From contig NZ_JAAIXY010000005.1 in assembly GCF_010894455.1 (NCBI RefSeq), forward strand, positions 248,001-312,000: DNA of 64,000 bases. The letters are read 5' to 3'. Below are positions 1 to 8,168 of the stretch, piece after piece. Both the position numbers and the translations under genes were made by a program. Under the pieces are notes generated by a model that saw nothing but the letters and a program-made list of their open reading frames with translations, was not told the origin of the DNA and searched no databases. The stretch's first letter is position 1. Each line of letters opens with the position of its first letter. The stretch is from Myxococcus eversor. GTDB lineage: Bacteria; Myxococcota; Myxococcia; Myxococcales; Myxococcaceae.

Positions 1-1
1 T

Positions 2-469
2 CAGCGCGGACTTGTTGAACGACACGCAGTGGAGAATCCGCGACCCGTAGATGTCGCTCCACGCGAACTGCTCGATGGCGAACTCGACCTTTGTGTTGGA
101 GGAGTCCAAGGGGCAGCTCGGATGCGCGGCGGTGTCGATCCGCCCCAGCGCGATGCCGATACCGCCATTCGGCGCCGTGGTGGTGAAGGCTCCGCTCGCG
201 TCAAACGGCTGCCCGTTCGCGAAGGCGCTGATGGCGATGTGCTCGCTGCTGCTCTGCAGCAGCGTCGTCGCCGCGATGTCGACTTCGATGTAGTGCGTCT
301 CCAGGAGGGTGCCCGCCGGTTTCGTGGCCGCGACGCCCATCTGCGACGCGCCACACAGACCCGGCGCGCAGGGAGGCGTGAGGGAGAAGTCTTGAGCGGA
401 CGCGGACGCCCCCCAGGCGAACAGGGAGACGACAAGGGGTCGAATCACGGTGGAAGGTTTCCAGGTCAT
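2..469 (-). CDS. Secreted hypothetical protein, 3' end beyond the window
   Basis: An open frame starts with ATG at 469 and reads through the left edge without a stop, giving at least 156 residues. The N-terminus (MTWKPSTVIRPLVVSLFAWG, then ASASAQ) is a clear Sec signal peptide with an AxA-type cleavage site. The mature part begins with a Cys-containing segment (TPPCAPGLCG) and is then Ser/Thr/Ala-rich, with short beta-prone stretches and two further Cys residues, suggesting a disulphide-bonded exported domain. It lies 37 bp downstream of the subtilase remnant on the same strand, so it may once have been co-transcribed with it. I do not recognise the family. Other open frames over this stretch lack a signal peptide and look like shadows. 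Confidence 0.72.
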   Translation of the reverse strand, partial: MTWKPSTVIRPLVVSLFAWGASASAQDFSLTPPCAPGLCGASQMGVAATKPAGTLLETHYIEVDIAATTLLQSSSEHIAISAFANGQPFDASGAFTTTAPNGGIGIALGRIDTAAHPSCPLDSSNTKVEFAIEQFAWSDIYGSRILHCVSFNKSAL

Positions 470-506
470 GGCGCTGCTCCGGTGGGAGGGTCACTCTCGT
501 CACCCA

Positions 507-1775
507 TCAGGGCGCGACGAAGAGGCCCACGCTGACATCCGATTCGCAGCTCGAGAAGAACTTGTAGGAGATATAGGTCACCGGCGGCCCTCCCACCGGC
601 GGTAGATAGAGGTCCATCCAGATGTTGCGGGCCGTTGTCGCGAAGTGTGTCGGCCTGGGCATGGCGGGTATGGCGTAGTCGTACTGGGTAATCACGCAGC
701 CGCTCGCGGGTGCGCCCACCGAGTCGAAGCTCAGGTTGAACCGCCCGTTCGTCGGGAGCTGCAGCGTCGCCCCGACGTGCTCCAGGAAGAACACCCGGGA
801 GGTGATGCGCTCGCGGATGGCGAACTCAGCCCGCCCGAGGGCGCGTCCCTGGCCATTGCCGGGTGGGTTCAGGGTCGGCAGGTAGATGGCTTCGCTGACA
901 TGGTCCTTGGACTGGAGCGGGTACAGCTTGTTCCGGACGGCGAGTTCGATGGCCGAAGGCGTCGCAAGCCCCATCGACTCCGCGAGGTATGCCGCCAGCC
1001 CCGCCACGAAGGGCGCGGCCATGGAGGTCCCCGACATGGGGGCGTAGAGAGTGGACACCGTCGTTCCGGACTGGGGATTGGTGCCGAAGGTCGACGTAAT
1101 CTTATACCCAGGTGCCCAGGCCTCCACGCAGGCCCCGTAGTTCGAGCCCGCCTGGGACTGGGCCACGGTGCTGAGATTGCGGATGCCAGCGATGCAGCCG
1201 ACGGTGGGCCAGGTGTCACAGTGCATGGGCGTCAGGGGTTGGCCCCGGTCATCGAGGGCGCCCGTTACCACGATGCCGTCCGTGATAGTCGCCGGGCCAT
1301 AGGCATACCCACAGGCATTCTGGAAGTTGTTGCCCGCGGACTGCGAGATGAATGCGCCCTTGTACGTGCCGGCGCTCTTGGCGACGACCTTCATGCGCGA
1401 GCCGGCGGTGCCCGTCGCCGCGAAGATGTTGTCCGCCGATGAGGCAGCATTGAAGGAGAGGTTGATGATGCCCACCTGTCCCCGCTGAGTGATGTCCATC
1501 ATCACCCAGTCGAGCGCGGCGATGAAGCCCGCGGCGGTCGAACCGCCATTCGAGCCGCCCCGGTTGCAGCGGTTCACCGCATCCAGGTTGCCGGTCCCCA
1601 GGACGGAGACGGACACCAGCGGGGCCCCCGGGGAGATACCGACCGTGCCCTTGGCGTTCTGACGAGCCCCGATGATGCCCGCGGCGTGGGTCGCGTGCGC
1701 ATGGAACCCCGATGAATCGAGTAGCGACGAAGGCCGTGCCCTTCTTGACGGGACACGGCGAAGTCTTGCATCCAT
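507..1775 (-). pseudogene. Subtilisin-like serine protease (S8), N-terminally truncated
   Basis: The frame carries the His and Ser boxes of the subtilase family: HATHAAGIIGA for the canonical HGTHVAG region and SGTSMAAPFVAGLAA with the nucleophilic Ser. The oxyanion-hole Asn region is also present (SQSAGNN). The segment holding the catalytic Asp (DTG box), the signal peptide and the pro-region are missing: recognisable protease homology begins only a few residues before the His box (about 1710), and the ATG at 1775 lies in sequence that does not look like protease. The C-terminal 120 residues resemble a beta-sandwich domain of secreted proteases. The likely explanation is a deletion that joined this gene to the RCC1 remnant upstream. 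A functional product is unlikely without the Asp. Confidence 0.7.
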
Positions 1776-2200
1776 TCACCGGAGGCAGAGGAATTCGAGC
1801 CCCACGCCCAAAGAATTCCGGCCGCGCTTCGCGCCAGGAAATGCGAAGCGCTAGACGAAATCTCCGCGATGCCCGAGAGATTCGCGACCTGGACTGGCAA
1901 TGCGGTTCCCGATCCCCATCGAGTGGATGCTTGTCGGCGCGGGACTGACCTTGTCCACCAGGGAGCCATCTTCTAGCTGTCCATAGGCGTTGGAGCCCCA
2001 CGCCCAGACGGTCCCGTCCGCGCGCGTGGCCATGGACGAACTCAATCCCGCGCCAATGGACGCCAGCGTCAGAGAGACCTTCAATGGCCCCGACCGCATC
2101 GTCTTGGGGGAGAACGGCAACATCGCCGTGGAGCTCCCGGAGATGAACCTGGACGGCGAAGCCCTCGACCTCGGTGCCACGCTCGCGATTGCGCCCACCG
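1720..2200 (-). pseudogene. RCC1-repeat protein remnant, frame-shifted
   Basis: Two reading frames hold pieces of one RCC1 beta-propeller. Frame A (about 2198 down to 1905) contains MATRADGTVWAWGSNAYGQL. Frame B (about 1925 down to 1760) continues with ALPVQVANLSGIAEISSS and then ILWAWGSNSSA. WAWGSN is the hallmark of these repeats, so a frameshift near 1905 breaks the gene. No signal peptide, lipobox or complete propeller (seven repeats) remains. The 3' end runs directly into the truncated subtilase. Large RCC1-repeat lipoproteins are common in myxobacteria; this looks like a decayed copy. Confidence 0.68.
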
Positions 2201-2538
2201 GGTGTTGAAGTCACCCAGAGATGTGCGTGACATGACGACGTCTCCGAGTGGGCCGTCGGCATCGACCCATGCGCCTTGGTGCCGCACGACCCGGGTCACC
2301 CGAAGGAACCCCACAGGGGCAGGCCGGCACCGGGACGAGGCACGGCGACGCATGACGGGGTTGCACCACCCCGCCGATACACTTCTGTCGACAAGGAATA
2401 CTGTTTAGGCGTATTATGCCTTGATTGCCTGGGAGGCGTGACGCCTGCGGGGCGAGACAGTCTCGCGAGCGGATACACCCACTCCAGTCTCAACACCGTT
2501 CAGGGTCGGGGTCCTTCTGGTCGACCCAAGGAATATCC
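2201..2538. promoter_or_regulatory. Intergenic leader with promoter-like element and two hairpins
   Basis: No convincing gene lies here. A sigma70-like promoter is visible on the plus strand: TCGACA at 2388-2393, an 18-bp spacer and TATTAT at 2412-2417, in a locally AT-rich patch that stands out from the surrounding DNA. It would give an untranslated leader of roughly 115 nt. The leader contains two perfect dyads back to back: AGGCGTGACGCCT (2434-2446) and GCGAGA-cag-TCTCGC (2452-2466). A Shine-Dalgarno AAGGA sits 6-7 nt before the ATG at 2539. The promoter call is by consensus match only. Confidence 0.45.
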
Positions 2539-3852
2539 ATGTTCACGAAAAGTCTTGTCATTGCGGTGGGATGCGGTGTGTTGATGTTCGGATGTGCCGG
2601 ACAATCCGATGAGACGCAGGAGATTGTCGACAACCTGGCCGAGGCCGGGTTTCCGGCCGATGACATCATGGTCGTCGAGGGGAAGGTGTACGTCGGCCGA
2701 GACGCCGAGGTCTCACTGGCCGCGTCGCGCGAGATGCTCGCGCGGGACAACAGCACCGAGGAGCAGTACCGCACGACGAACCTCGTCAGCACGGCGGTGA
2801 CGAAGATCTGCATCAACGGCTCGACGTTCACCGGCAACTTCAGCACGGCACTCGACCTGGCCATCCAGAACTACGACGAGCTGCCGCTGAGCTTCGCCAT
2901 GGCGCGCACGCCGAGCACCAACTGCAGCTTCACCATCAACGCGGTCATCCAACCTGGTGTCGTCGGAGGCTCGGCGGGATTCCCCACGGGCGGGCTGCCG
3001 TATGGCACCATCAACATCGGCGGCGGGCTTTCCTCTTACAGTGTCGACGTCATCGAGCACGTCATCACGCACGAGCTTGGCCACACCATCGGCTTCCGCC
3101 ACACGGACTACTACAACCGCGTCATCAGTTGCGGCAGTGGCGGCAACGAAGGTGACGCGGGCGTCGGCGCCATCCACATCCCGGGCACGCCGACGACGGC
3201 GACCATCGGTGGCTCGCTCATGAACTCCTGCTTCCGCTCGGTCGAGACGGGGGAGTTCACCTCCAGCGACCTCAGCGCGCTGACCTTCCTGTATTCGGCG
3301 CAGGAGGGCTATGCGTCGTTGAACTTCGAGTCCTCGGATGCGCGCCGCACCGCCTCCACCGGCGATTGGGCCTACGGCGACTTCAAGGCCGAATGCGCCA
3401 GCGGTGAGCCGCTGACGGGTGTGTCCCTCGGCCCCGCCTCGCGGTACAGCCGCATCGCGCTCTGCCGCATCGGCGGCGACGCTGGGCGCTACCCGCACGC
3501 CGGCTGCTACTCACGGTTCTTCTCCACCGCCGACAGCCGCGGCACCACGGCCACCGGCGACTGGGACGTCGGCAACTTCAAGGGCGAGTGCGGCGCCAAT
3601 GAGTTCGTCGCCGGTGTGGCCCAGAACACCGCGCATGAAATCACCGCGTTGCTTTGCTGCCCTGGCAATGTCGCCCACAACTCCTGCACCCCTCGCGTCT
3701 TCGACGGCCAGGACGCACGCGAGTCCTCCACCTCGGTTGACTGGGACGTCGGCAATTGGAAGGGCGAGTGCGGTTCCGGCCGGTACATCGGCGGGATCTC
3801 CCGCAACCCCTCCGGTGGCGCGCCCCACGCGCTGCTCTGCTGCAGCCCGTGA
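2539..3852 (+). CDS. M57-like zinc metalloprotease lipoprotein with three C-terminal repeats
   Basis: A 437-residue lipoprotein: the N-terminal hydrophobic helix ends in the lipobox LMFGC with Cys19. The catalytic site is HELGHTIGFRHTD (residues 178-190), an extended HExxHxxxxxH zinc site as in the myxobacterial M57 / dual-action HEIGH peptidases. The last 165 residues are three copies of a 50-residue unit, each with a DW-x-x-G-[ND]-[FW]-K-[GA]-EC core (TGDWAYGDFKAEC, TGDWDVGNFKGEC, SVDWDVGNWKGEC) and ending in a Leu/Cys-rich strand (ALLCC), probably an outer-surface binding module. The ATG at 2539 is chosen over an upstream in-frame start at 2425 because it follows a Shine-Dalgarno sequence and begins the lipoprotein signal. 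A terminator-like hairpin follows the gene. Confidence 0.85.
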   Translation: MFTKSLVIAVGCGVLMFGCAGQSDETQEIVDNLAEAGFPADDIMVVEGKVYVGRDAEVSLAASREMLARDNSTEEQYRTTNLVSTAVTKICINGSTFTGNFSTALDLAIQNYDELPLSFAMARTPSTNCSFTINAVIQPGVVGGSAGFPTGGLPYGTINIGGGLSSYSVDVIEHVITHELGHTIGFRHTDYYNRVISCGSGGNEGDAGVGAIHIPGTPTTATIGGSLMNSCFRSVETGEFTSSDLSALTFLYSAQEGYASLNFESSDARRTASTGDWAYGDFKAECASGEPLTGVSLGPASRYSRIALCRIGGDAGRYPHAGCYSRFFSTADSRGTTATGDWDVGNFKGECGANEFVAGVAQNTAHEITALLCCPGNVAHNSCTPRVFDGQDARESSTSVDWDVGNWKGECGSGRYIGGISRNPSGGAPHALLCCSP

Positions 3853-3888
3853 CGCAGCCTCGGTAGCCCGGAGTCGCTGAACAGACGC

Positions 3889-3933
3889 GGGCCGGCACCG
3901 GTTGAGCTCCGGAGCCGGCCCGTGCTGTCTTTT
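3889..3933 (+). terminator. Intrinsic terminator after the M57-like protease gene
   Basis: GGGCCGGC (3889-3896) pairs perfectly with GCCGGCCC (3914-3921), and an inner CCGG/CCGG pair extends the stem. The sequence continues with a T-rich tail, TGCTGTCTTTT (3923-3933). Position and polarity fit the gene ending at 3852. Confidence 0.72.
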
Positions 3934-4053
3934 CAGGCAGTCTCAGCCTTGCGCCGCGGGGGACTGGCTGGCTGTGGCGGGTTGAGCTGGGTGCTCGCGT
4001 TTCGCTGAGCGTGACCTATCCCTGCTCGTGGGCTGGGGTTGGCGTGACGGTCC

Positions 4054-4659
4054 ATGCGTCTCTCGCGCATCGTGTTCCTGTCGGTCGTGCTGTGGGCGAC
4101 GGGCTGCGCCCATTCGTGGGTGCCGTCGCTCCCCGCGAGTCATGGGCAGCTCTCCCTCGCGATGGCGTACAACGTGGACCCGGAAGGAAATCCGCGCGAG
4201 GCCTCGGAGCCGCCACCCGCGTCGTTGTTCAACCCGGGGGCGCAGGGGGGCGTCACGCCGGAGATGGCGCGTGACGCCTTCGACGAGGCCGTGGCGCTGT
4301 TGAAGGGCGCGCCCACGGAGGGGCAGGTGCGGCAGGCCTCCGCGACGCTGTCGGCCGCTTGCGCCGTCGACCTGTTCGACGCCTGTGAGTTCCTGCTCGC
4401 GAACTTCCAGCCCGTGAAGCGGCTGGAGGGGCTGTCGCCGCCGGACGTCCCGAGGGAGGCGTTCCTTCTCCGGAAGAGGCAGGTGTTCATCCTCCGGGGG
4501 CGAGTGGACACGGACGGGCGCGCGCGGGAGCTCCGGGTCGTGGAGTCGCCCTTCCCGAAATTCGGGGAGGAGCTGATGAAGGTCGCCGCCGCCACCCTGT
4601 ATAAGGGAGCCCTGAGCCGCGCCGCACACGCGCCGACGCGATTCCGACGCCCCGATTGA
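4054..4659 (+). CDS. Lipoprotein with TonB C-terminal-like domain
   Basis: A 201-residue lipoprotein: MRLSRIVFLSVVLWATGC ends in a lipobox with Cys18. Residues 40-130 form an Ala-rich helical region with three Cys residues. From about residue 145 the pattern VFILRGRVDTDGRARELRVVES, then a hydrophobic helix and a terminal Arg/Pro segment, resembles the TonB C-terminal fold (beta-alpha-beta with a V-x-[IL]-x-G-x-V-x-x-D-G core). Such domains are common in myxobacterial lipoproteins that carry no TonB membrane anchor, so a role in energy transduction should not be assumed. It is flanked by two secreted metalloproteases on the same strand, with no sign of an operon beyond proximity. Confidence 0.7.
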   Translation: MRLSRIVFLSVVLWATGCAHSWVPSLPASHGQLSLAMAYNVDPEGNPREASEPPPASLFNPGAQGGVTPEMARDAFDEAVALLKGAPTEGQVRQASATLSAACAVDLFDACEFLLANFQPVKRLEGLSPPDVPREAFLLRKRQVFILRGRVDTDGRARELRVVESPFPKFGEELMKVAAATLYKGALSRAAHAPTRFRRPD

Positions 4660-4726
4660 GCGGGTCCCTCCGTATGGAAAGGAGGAATGCCCAGCTCCAC
4701 CTTCCGGGGCATTTCGGGAGACCCTC

Positions 4727-6454
4727 GTGTCGTGGCGTCAGCGCGCAGGTTGGCTTGCGGTGTCAGGAGCAGTCCTCACGGGCTGCGCTGGAGAGGTCGA
4801 CGTACAGTCCCCGGAGCAGGAGGTCGCGGAAGCATCGGACGCGCTCTACTCCCAGAACGGAGTCACGCTCTGGCCCCTTTCCAATCCAGTGATTCCCATC
4901 TGCTGGGTGACGACCGACTTCGACACGGAGAAGCAGCTCATCCGTGAATCGGTGGCGCGCACCTGGGAGTTCGAGTCCCTGGTCAAGTTCGCCTGGACCA
5001 GCACGTGCCCCACCACCGGCACGGACAAGTTCATCCGCGTCGAGCTGGACGTGGCCACGGATGATTTAGGCGTAGGCGGAGGTTCGGCATTCCCGGGGAT
5101 GGGCGCGCTGCGTCTTCCGGGAGAGGGCCACTCGCTGCATATCGCCGTCCCGAAGACCACCTATCCCCACCGGCTTGGCCGGCTGCAATACCTCGCATCC
5201 CACGAGCTGGGGCATATCCTCGGCTTCAGCCACGAGCAGCACCGGTCTGACGCAGTGGCGCCGTGCAATTCGACCATCTATCTCGGCACGAACTTCACCT
5301 GGTACGACCCGGCGTCGCTCATGCAGTCCCAGGACTACTGCAATATCAACAACAACCTGTCGGAGGCCCTGAGCGCCTTCGACAAGGTGGGCGTGGCCAG
5401 CGTGTATGGCCCCCGGCGCTGGTCGCAGGAGTTCGCGACCATCAACGCCCTCTCTCTCGAGTACGACCTGCGTCACATCGCGGACGTGGACGGGGATGGG
5501 AAGAACGAGATGGTCTTCTTCCGGGACGACGGTGTACGGGTCGCGAAGGTGGACGCCGCCCAGCGACTCTTCCTCGCATCCCAGTCGTGGAGCACGGACT
5601 ACTGGACGGACACGCCGCCAGGCTTCTTGGAGCCTCGAACCGTGGGCGACGTCAACGCGGACGGACGGGCCGACCTCATCTCGTTCTGGGGCTCAGGCGT
5701 CGGACTGTCCTACTCGACGGGCACGGCTTTCGCGTCGGGTGCCATCGCCTTCGTCGGCTTCAACAACCTCAACCCGAGCTGGCCGGATGCGAGCTCCACG
5801 CCTCGGATGGTGGCCGATGTGAATGGCGACGGCAGGGCCGACATCATCGGCTTCAATGACACCGGAACGGTGGTCTCGCTGTCCCAATGCACGGGGGCGC
5901 TCTGCACCCCGAGCACCCAGTTCGCGGCCCCGGTGCTGGCCCTGGCGGCCTTTGGAAACGCGCCGTTGCTGGGCGGCTGGGCTGGGGCGCGCCACCCGCG
6001 CCGGGTCGCGGACGTGAATGGCGATGGCAAGGCGGACCTCGTGGGGTTCTCCGAGTGGGGCGTCATCGTGGCGCTGTCGACGTCCACGGCGACGACGGTG
6101 TCCTTCGCCGCGCCCTCGCTGTGGATCGCCGACTACGGCGCGGACGTGAGCGTGGGCGGGTGGAGCTCGTCGACGACCTATCCTCGCCACCTGGGCGACC
6201 TCAACGGAGACGGCCGGGCGGACATCATCGGATTCGGCCATGACTATGTCTGGGTTTCGTTCTCGACGGGCACGGGCTTCCTCCCCGCCCAGGCGGTGTT
6301 GAAGAACTTCGCCGTCGCCAGCGGCACCTGGTTCCCGGGGGCCCCCCGCTACCTGGGTGACGTCGACAACGACGGCAAGGTGGATCTGCTCGGCTCCAAC
6401 CTCATGGGCACGCAGGTGTTCCTGGGCAAGACGTACACGAACGGCGCGCTCTAG
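4727..6454 (+). CDS. Metalloprotease lipoprotein with FG-GAP/VCBS repeats
   Basis: A 575-residue lipoprotein with a GTG start; the signal ends in the lipobox VLTGC (Cys20). The catalytic motif HELGHILGFSHEQHR (159-173) is the astacin-type HExxHxxGxxHExxR zinc site. A Met-containing segment (ASLMQSQDYC, then YGPRR) about 45 residues later fits the Met-turn of metzincins. From residue 245 there are five to six FG-GAP/VCBS repeats with the calcium-binding core D-V-[ND]-x-D-G-[RK]-x-[DE] (for example DVNADGRADLISF and DVNGDGRADIIGF), which should fold as a beta-propeller. A GGGAG lies 6 nt before the GTG. A stronger AAGGAGG near 4680 serves no frame matching this protein. Predicted role: surface-anchored protease with a propeller for substrate binding. 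Confidence 0.85.
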   Translation: MSWRQRAGWLAVSGAVLTGCAGEVDVQSPEQEVAEASDALYSQNGVTLWPLSNPVIPICWVTTDFDTEKQLIRESVARTWEFESLVKFAWTSTCPTTGTDKFIRVELDVATDDLGVGGGSAFPGMGALRLPGEGHSLHIAVPKTTYPHRLGRLQYLASHELGHILGFSHEQHRSDAVAPCNSTIYLGTNFTWYDPASLMQSQDYCNINNNLSEALSAFDKVGVASVYGPRRWSQEFATINALSLEYDLRHIADVDGDGKNEMVFFRDDGVRVAKVDAAQRLFLASQSWSTDYWTDTPPGFLEPRTVGDVNADGRADLISFWGSGVGLSYSTGTAFASGAIAFVGFNNLNPSWPDASSTPRMVADVNGDGRADIIGFNDTGTVVSLSQCTGALCTPSTQFAAPVLALAAFGNAPLLGGWAGARHPRRVADVNGDGKADLVGFSEWGVIVALSTSTATTVSFAAPSLWIADYGADVSVGGWSSSTTYPRHLGDLNGDGRADIIGFGHDYVWVSFSTGTGFLPAQAVLKNFAVASGTWFPGAPRYLGDVDNDGKVDLLGSNLMGTQVFLGKTYTNGAL

Positions 6455-6779
6455 CCGTCTCCCCCCGGGGCACGACACCGCAAGATGCCGGTGTGGCCAA
6501 CGGCCATGGCCCGTTGAGCACTCCCCGCATCACCACCCTCGCCTCATCCGGGATGCGACACGCGAGTCATGCCTCCCTTGGGACACGGCCTCCCTGGCGC
6601 GCTGTCGCGAAATTCTGAGTCCCCGCGTCGCGCTGCCCTCGCGGTCCATCCTGGTGTCACCGGGAGAACATGGAAGGCACCGAGCTTGCACTGGCGCCAC
6701 GTCGGGCCAGGCGAGGAAGGCCGACCCCGCCCTGGGCCCGGCGGTGATTCACATCGCATCACCGCGAGAGGAAGACATC
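6455..6779. other. Intergenic region without a recognised gene
   Basis: About 325 bp with no supported coding sequence. Just after the stop of the upstream protease there are two modest dyads that could act as a terminator: ACACCG/CGGTGT around 6475-6494, and CAACGG (6498-6503) paired with CCGTTG (6511-6516). Neither has a T tract. The 3' end supplies the ribosome binding site GAGAGGAAG for the beta-barrel gene starting at 6780. Confidence 0.4.
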
Positions 6780-7412
6780 ATGCACAGCTCAGTCGTCACG
6801 TTCGGGGCCCTCATCACGCTCATCCTCGCAGGGGCACCGGTCGCCCATGCTGAATCCGAGGACCTGAAGCTCTCCTTCGGCCTTCGCGCCGGCTACGGGC
6901 TTCCGCTCGGCACCGCGAGGGGCGGGGAAGGCCACTACAACATGGACCTGGACGAAGTCGTGAAGGGCATCGTCCCCGCGCAGCTCGACGTGGGGACGTT
7001 CCTGGGCTCCCGTGTCTACGTGGGCGCCTCGTTCCAGTACGCGGTGGGGCTCGCTGTCAGCTCCTGCCAGGGGGACTGCGGTGTGAGCGCCATGCGAATT
7101 GGCCTCAACCTGAGCTACCACCATCCCTGGTCGGAAAAGCTCAGCCCCTGGGTGGGCCTGGGCGTTGGCTACGACTTCCTTGATGCCGACCAGTTGCCCT
7201 CCATCACGACCGGACAACTCGAGCCGACCTCGTCGTATGGCCGCCTGGAAGGCTTCGAGGTGGGCAACGTGCAAGGGGGCATCGATCTCAACGTCGCGGG
7301 GCCCGTGTGGTTCGGCCCCTACGTGACGGGGACCCTCTCCAGGTACGACGGACCGGATGCCCGCTTCCATTCCTGGTTCATGGGCGGCCTGCGACTCCTC
7401 GTCCGACGTTGA
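6780..7412 (+). CDS. Outer-membrane beta-barrel protein
   Basis: A 210-residue protein with a cleavable signal (MHSSVVTFGALITLILAG, then APVAHA). The mature chain alternates short hydrophobic/aromatic strands with Gly-rich turns (FGLRAGYGLPLG, VYVGASFQYAVGL, PWVGLGVGYDFL, WFGPYVTGTLSRY) and ends in FMGGLRLLVRR. This is the pattern of small eight-stranded outer-membrane barrels of the OmpA-N/OmpW size class. A pair of Cys residues (SSCQGDCG) in one loop could form a disulphide. The ATG at 6780 directly follows a good GAGAGGAAG ribosome binding site; an upstream in-frame extension to 6357 has no signal and overlaps the previous gene. Ligand and function are unknown. Confidence 0.78.
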   Translation: MHSSVVTFGALITLILAGAPVAHAESEDLKLSFGLRAGYGLPLGTARGGEGHYNMDLDEVVKGIVPAQLDVGTFLGSRVYVGASFQYAVGLAVSSCQGDCGVSAMRIGLNLSYHHPWSEKLSPWVGLGVGYDFLDADQLPSITTGQLEPTSSYGRLEGFEVGNVQGGIDLNVAGPVWFGPYVTGTLSRYDGPDARFHSWFMGGLRLLVRR

Positions 7413-7577
7413 GCCGTCCAGAGGCGGAAGCCTCCCCGTCACTCACCGAACACGCGCGCATCGACGTCGACGCATGAGCCCCTCGCCCCCGAATTCCGAC
7501 CTCTCGTCGGAACCCGCACGCCCGGCGTGTGCCCCTGAACTAGGACGGGAAGGCACCCACGAACGGGAGTCCCCACC

Positions 7578-8168
7578 ATGCACGCCCGCAGCCTCCTCGC
7601 CGCCCTCGCGCTCGCACTGGCCAGCCCTGTCCTCGCCGCGGAGCCCACCCCTCCCGCCGGGCCGCGGCAGCCACCCTCTCCCGCGGAAGCGGCCGCGCGG
7701 CACCGCGAGAAGCTCTCGCCGCTCCAGGTCCTGGTGGGCAACTGGCGGGGAGAAGGATGGGTCGACATGGGCCCGCACACGGGCGGCCGCAAGACGTTCC
7801 AGCTGAAGGAGACCGTGCAGCCGCACCTCGACGGAACAGTGCTCGTGGTGGAGGGACTGGGCACCAGCCGAGCGAGCCCCACGGCCCCCGAGGTCCCTAC
7901 GCACCAGGCATTCGGAGTACTCTCCTGGGATGAGGCCGCTGGCCGCGTGCGCTTCAGTGCATACCGCTTTGGCGGAGGTGTCGTGGACACCGAAATGAAG
8001 CTGCTGGGCGAAGGGGTGTTCCAGTGGGGCTTTGACATGCCTCAAGGCCGCGTCCGCTTCACGCTGAATGTGCGTGACGGGGTGTGGGTGGAAAAGGGAG
8101 AACTCTCGCTCGATGGGGGCAAGACATTCGGTCAGTTCCTCGAGATGACGGTGCGGCGCGCGAAATGA
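7578..8168 (+). CDS. Secreted DUF1579-like (lipocalin-type) protein
   Basis: A 196-residue protein with a signal peptide (MHARSLLAALALALASPVLA). The mature part contains LQVLVGNWRGEGWVD, a repeated strand pattern and a closing G-x-F-x-x-x-x-E-M-T-V, resembling the heme/lipid-binding-like beta barrels grouped as DUF1579. It overlaps the following histidine kinase gene by an ATGA, so it is almost certainly the first gene of a three-gene unit with the LytS/LytTR pair, and it could be the periplasmic component of that signalling system. The assignment rests on fold-like pattern and length only. Confidence 0.65.
   Translation: MHARSLLAALALALASPVLAAEPTPPAGPRQPPSPAEAAARHREKLSPLQVLVGNWRGEGWVDMGPHTGGRKTFQLKETVQPHLDGTVLVVEGLGTSRASPTAPEVPTHQAFGVLSWDEAAGRVRFSAYRFGGGVVDTEMKLLGEGVFQWGFDMPQGRVRFTLNVRDGVWVEKGELSLDGGKTFGQFLEMTVRRAK

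Noticed and set aside
4687-4947. Short plus-strand frame beginning just after AAGGAGG
   Set aside because: The Shine-Dalgarno sequence is only about one base from the ATG, and the product is Arg-rich and overlaps the metalloprotease in another frame.
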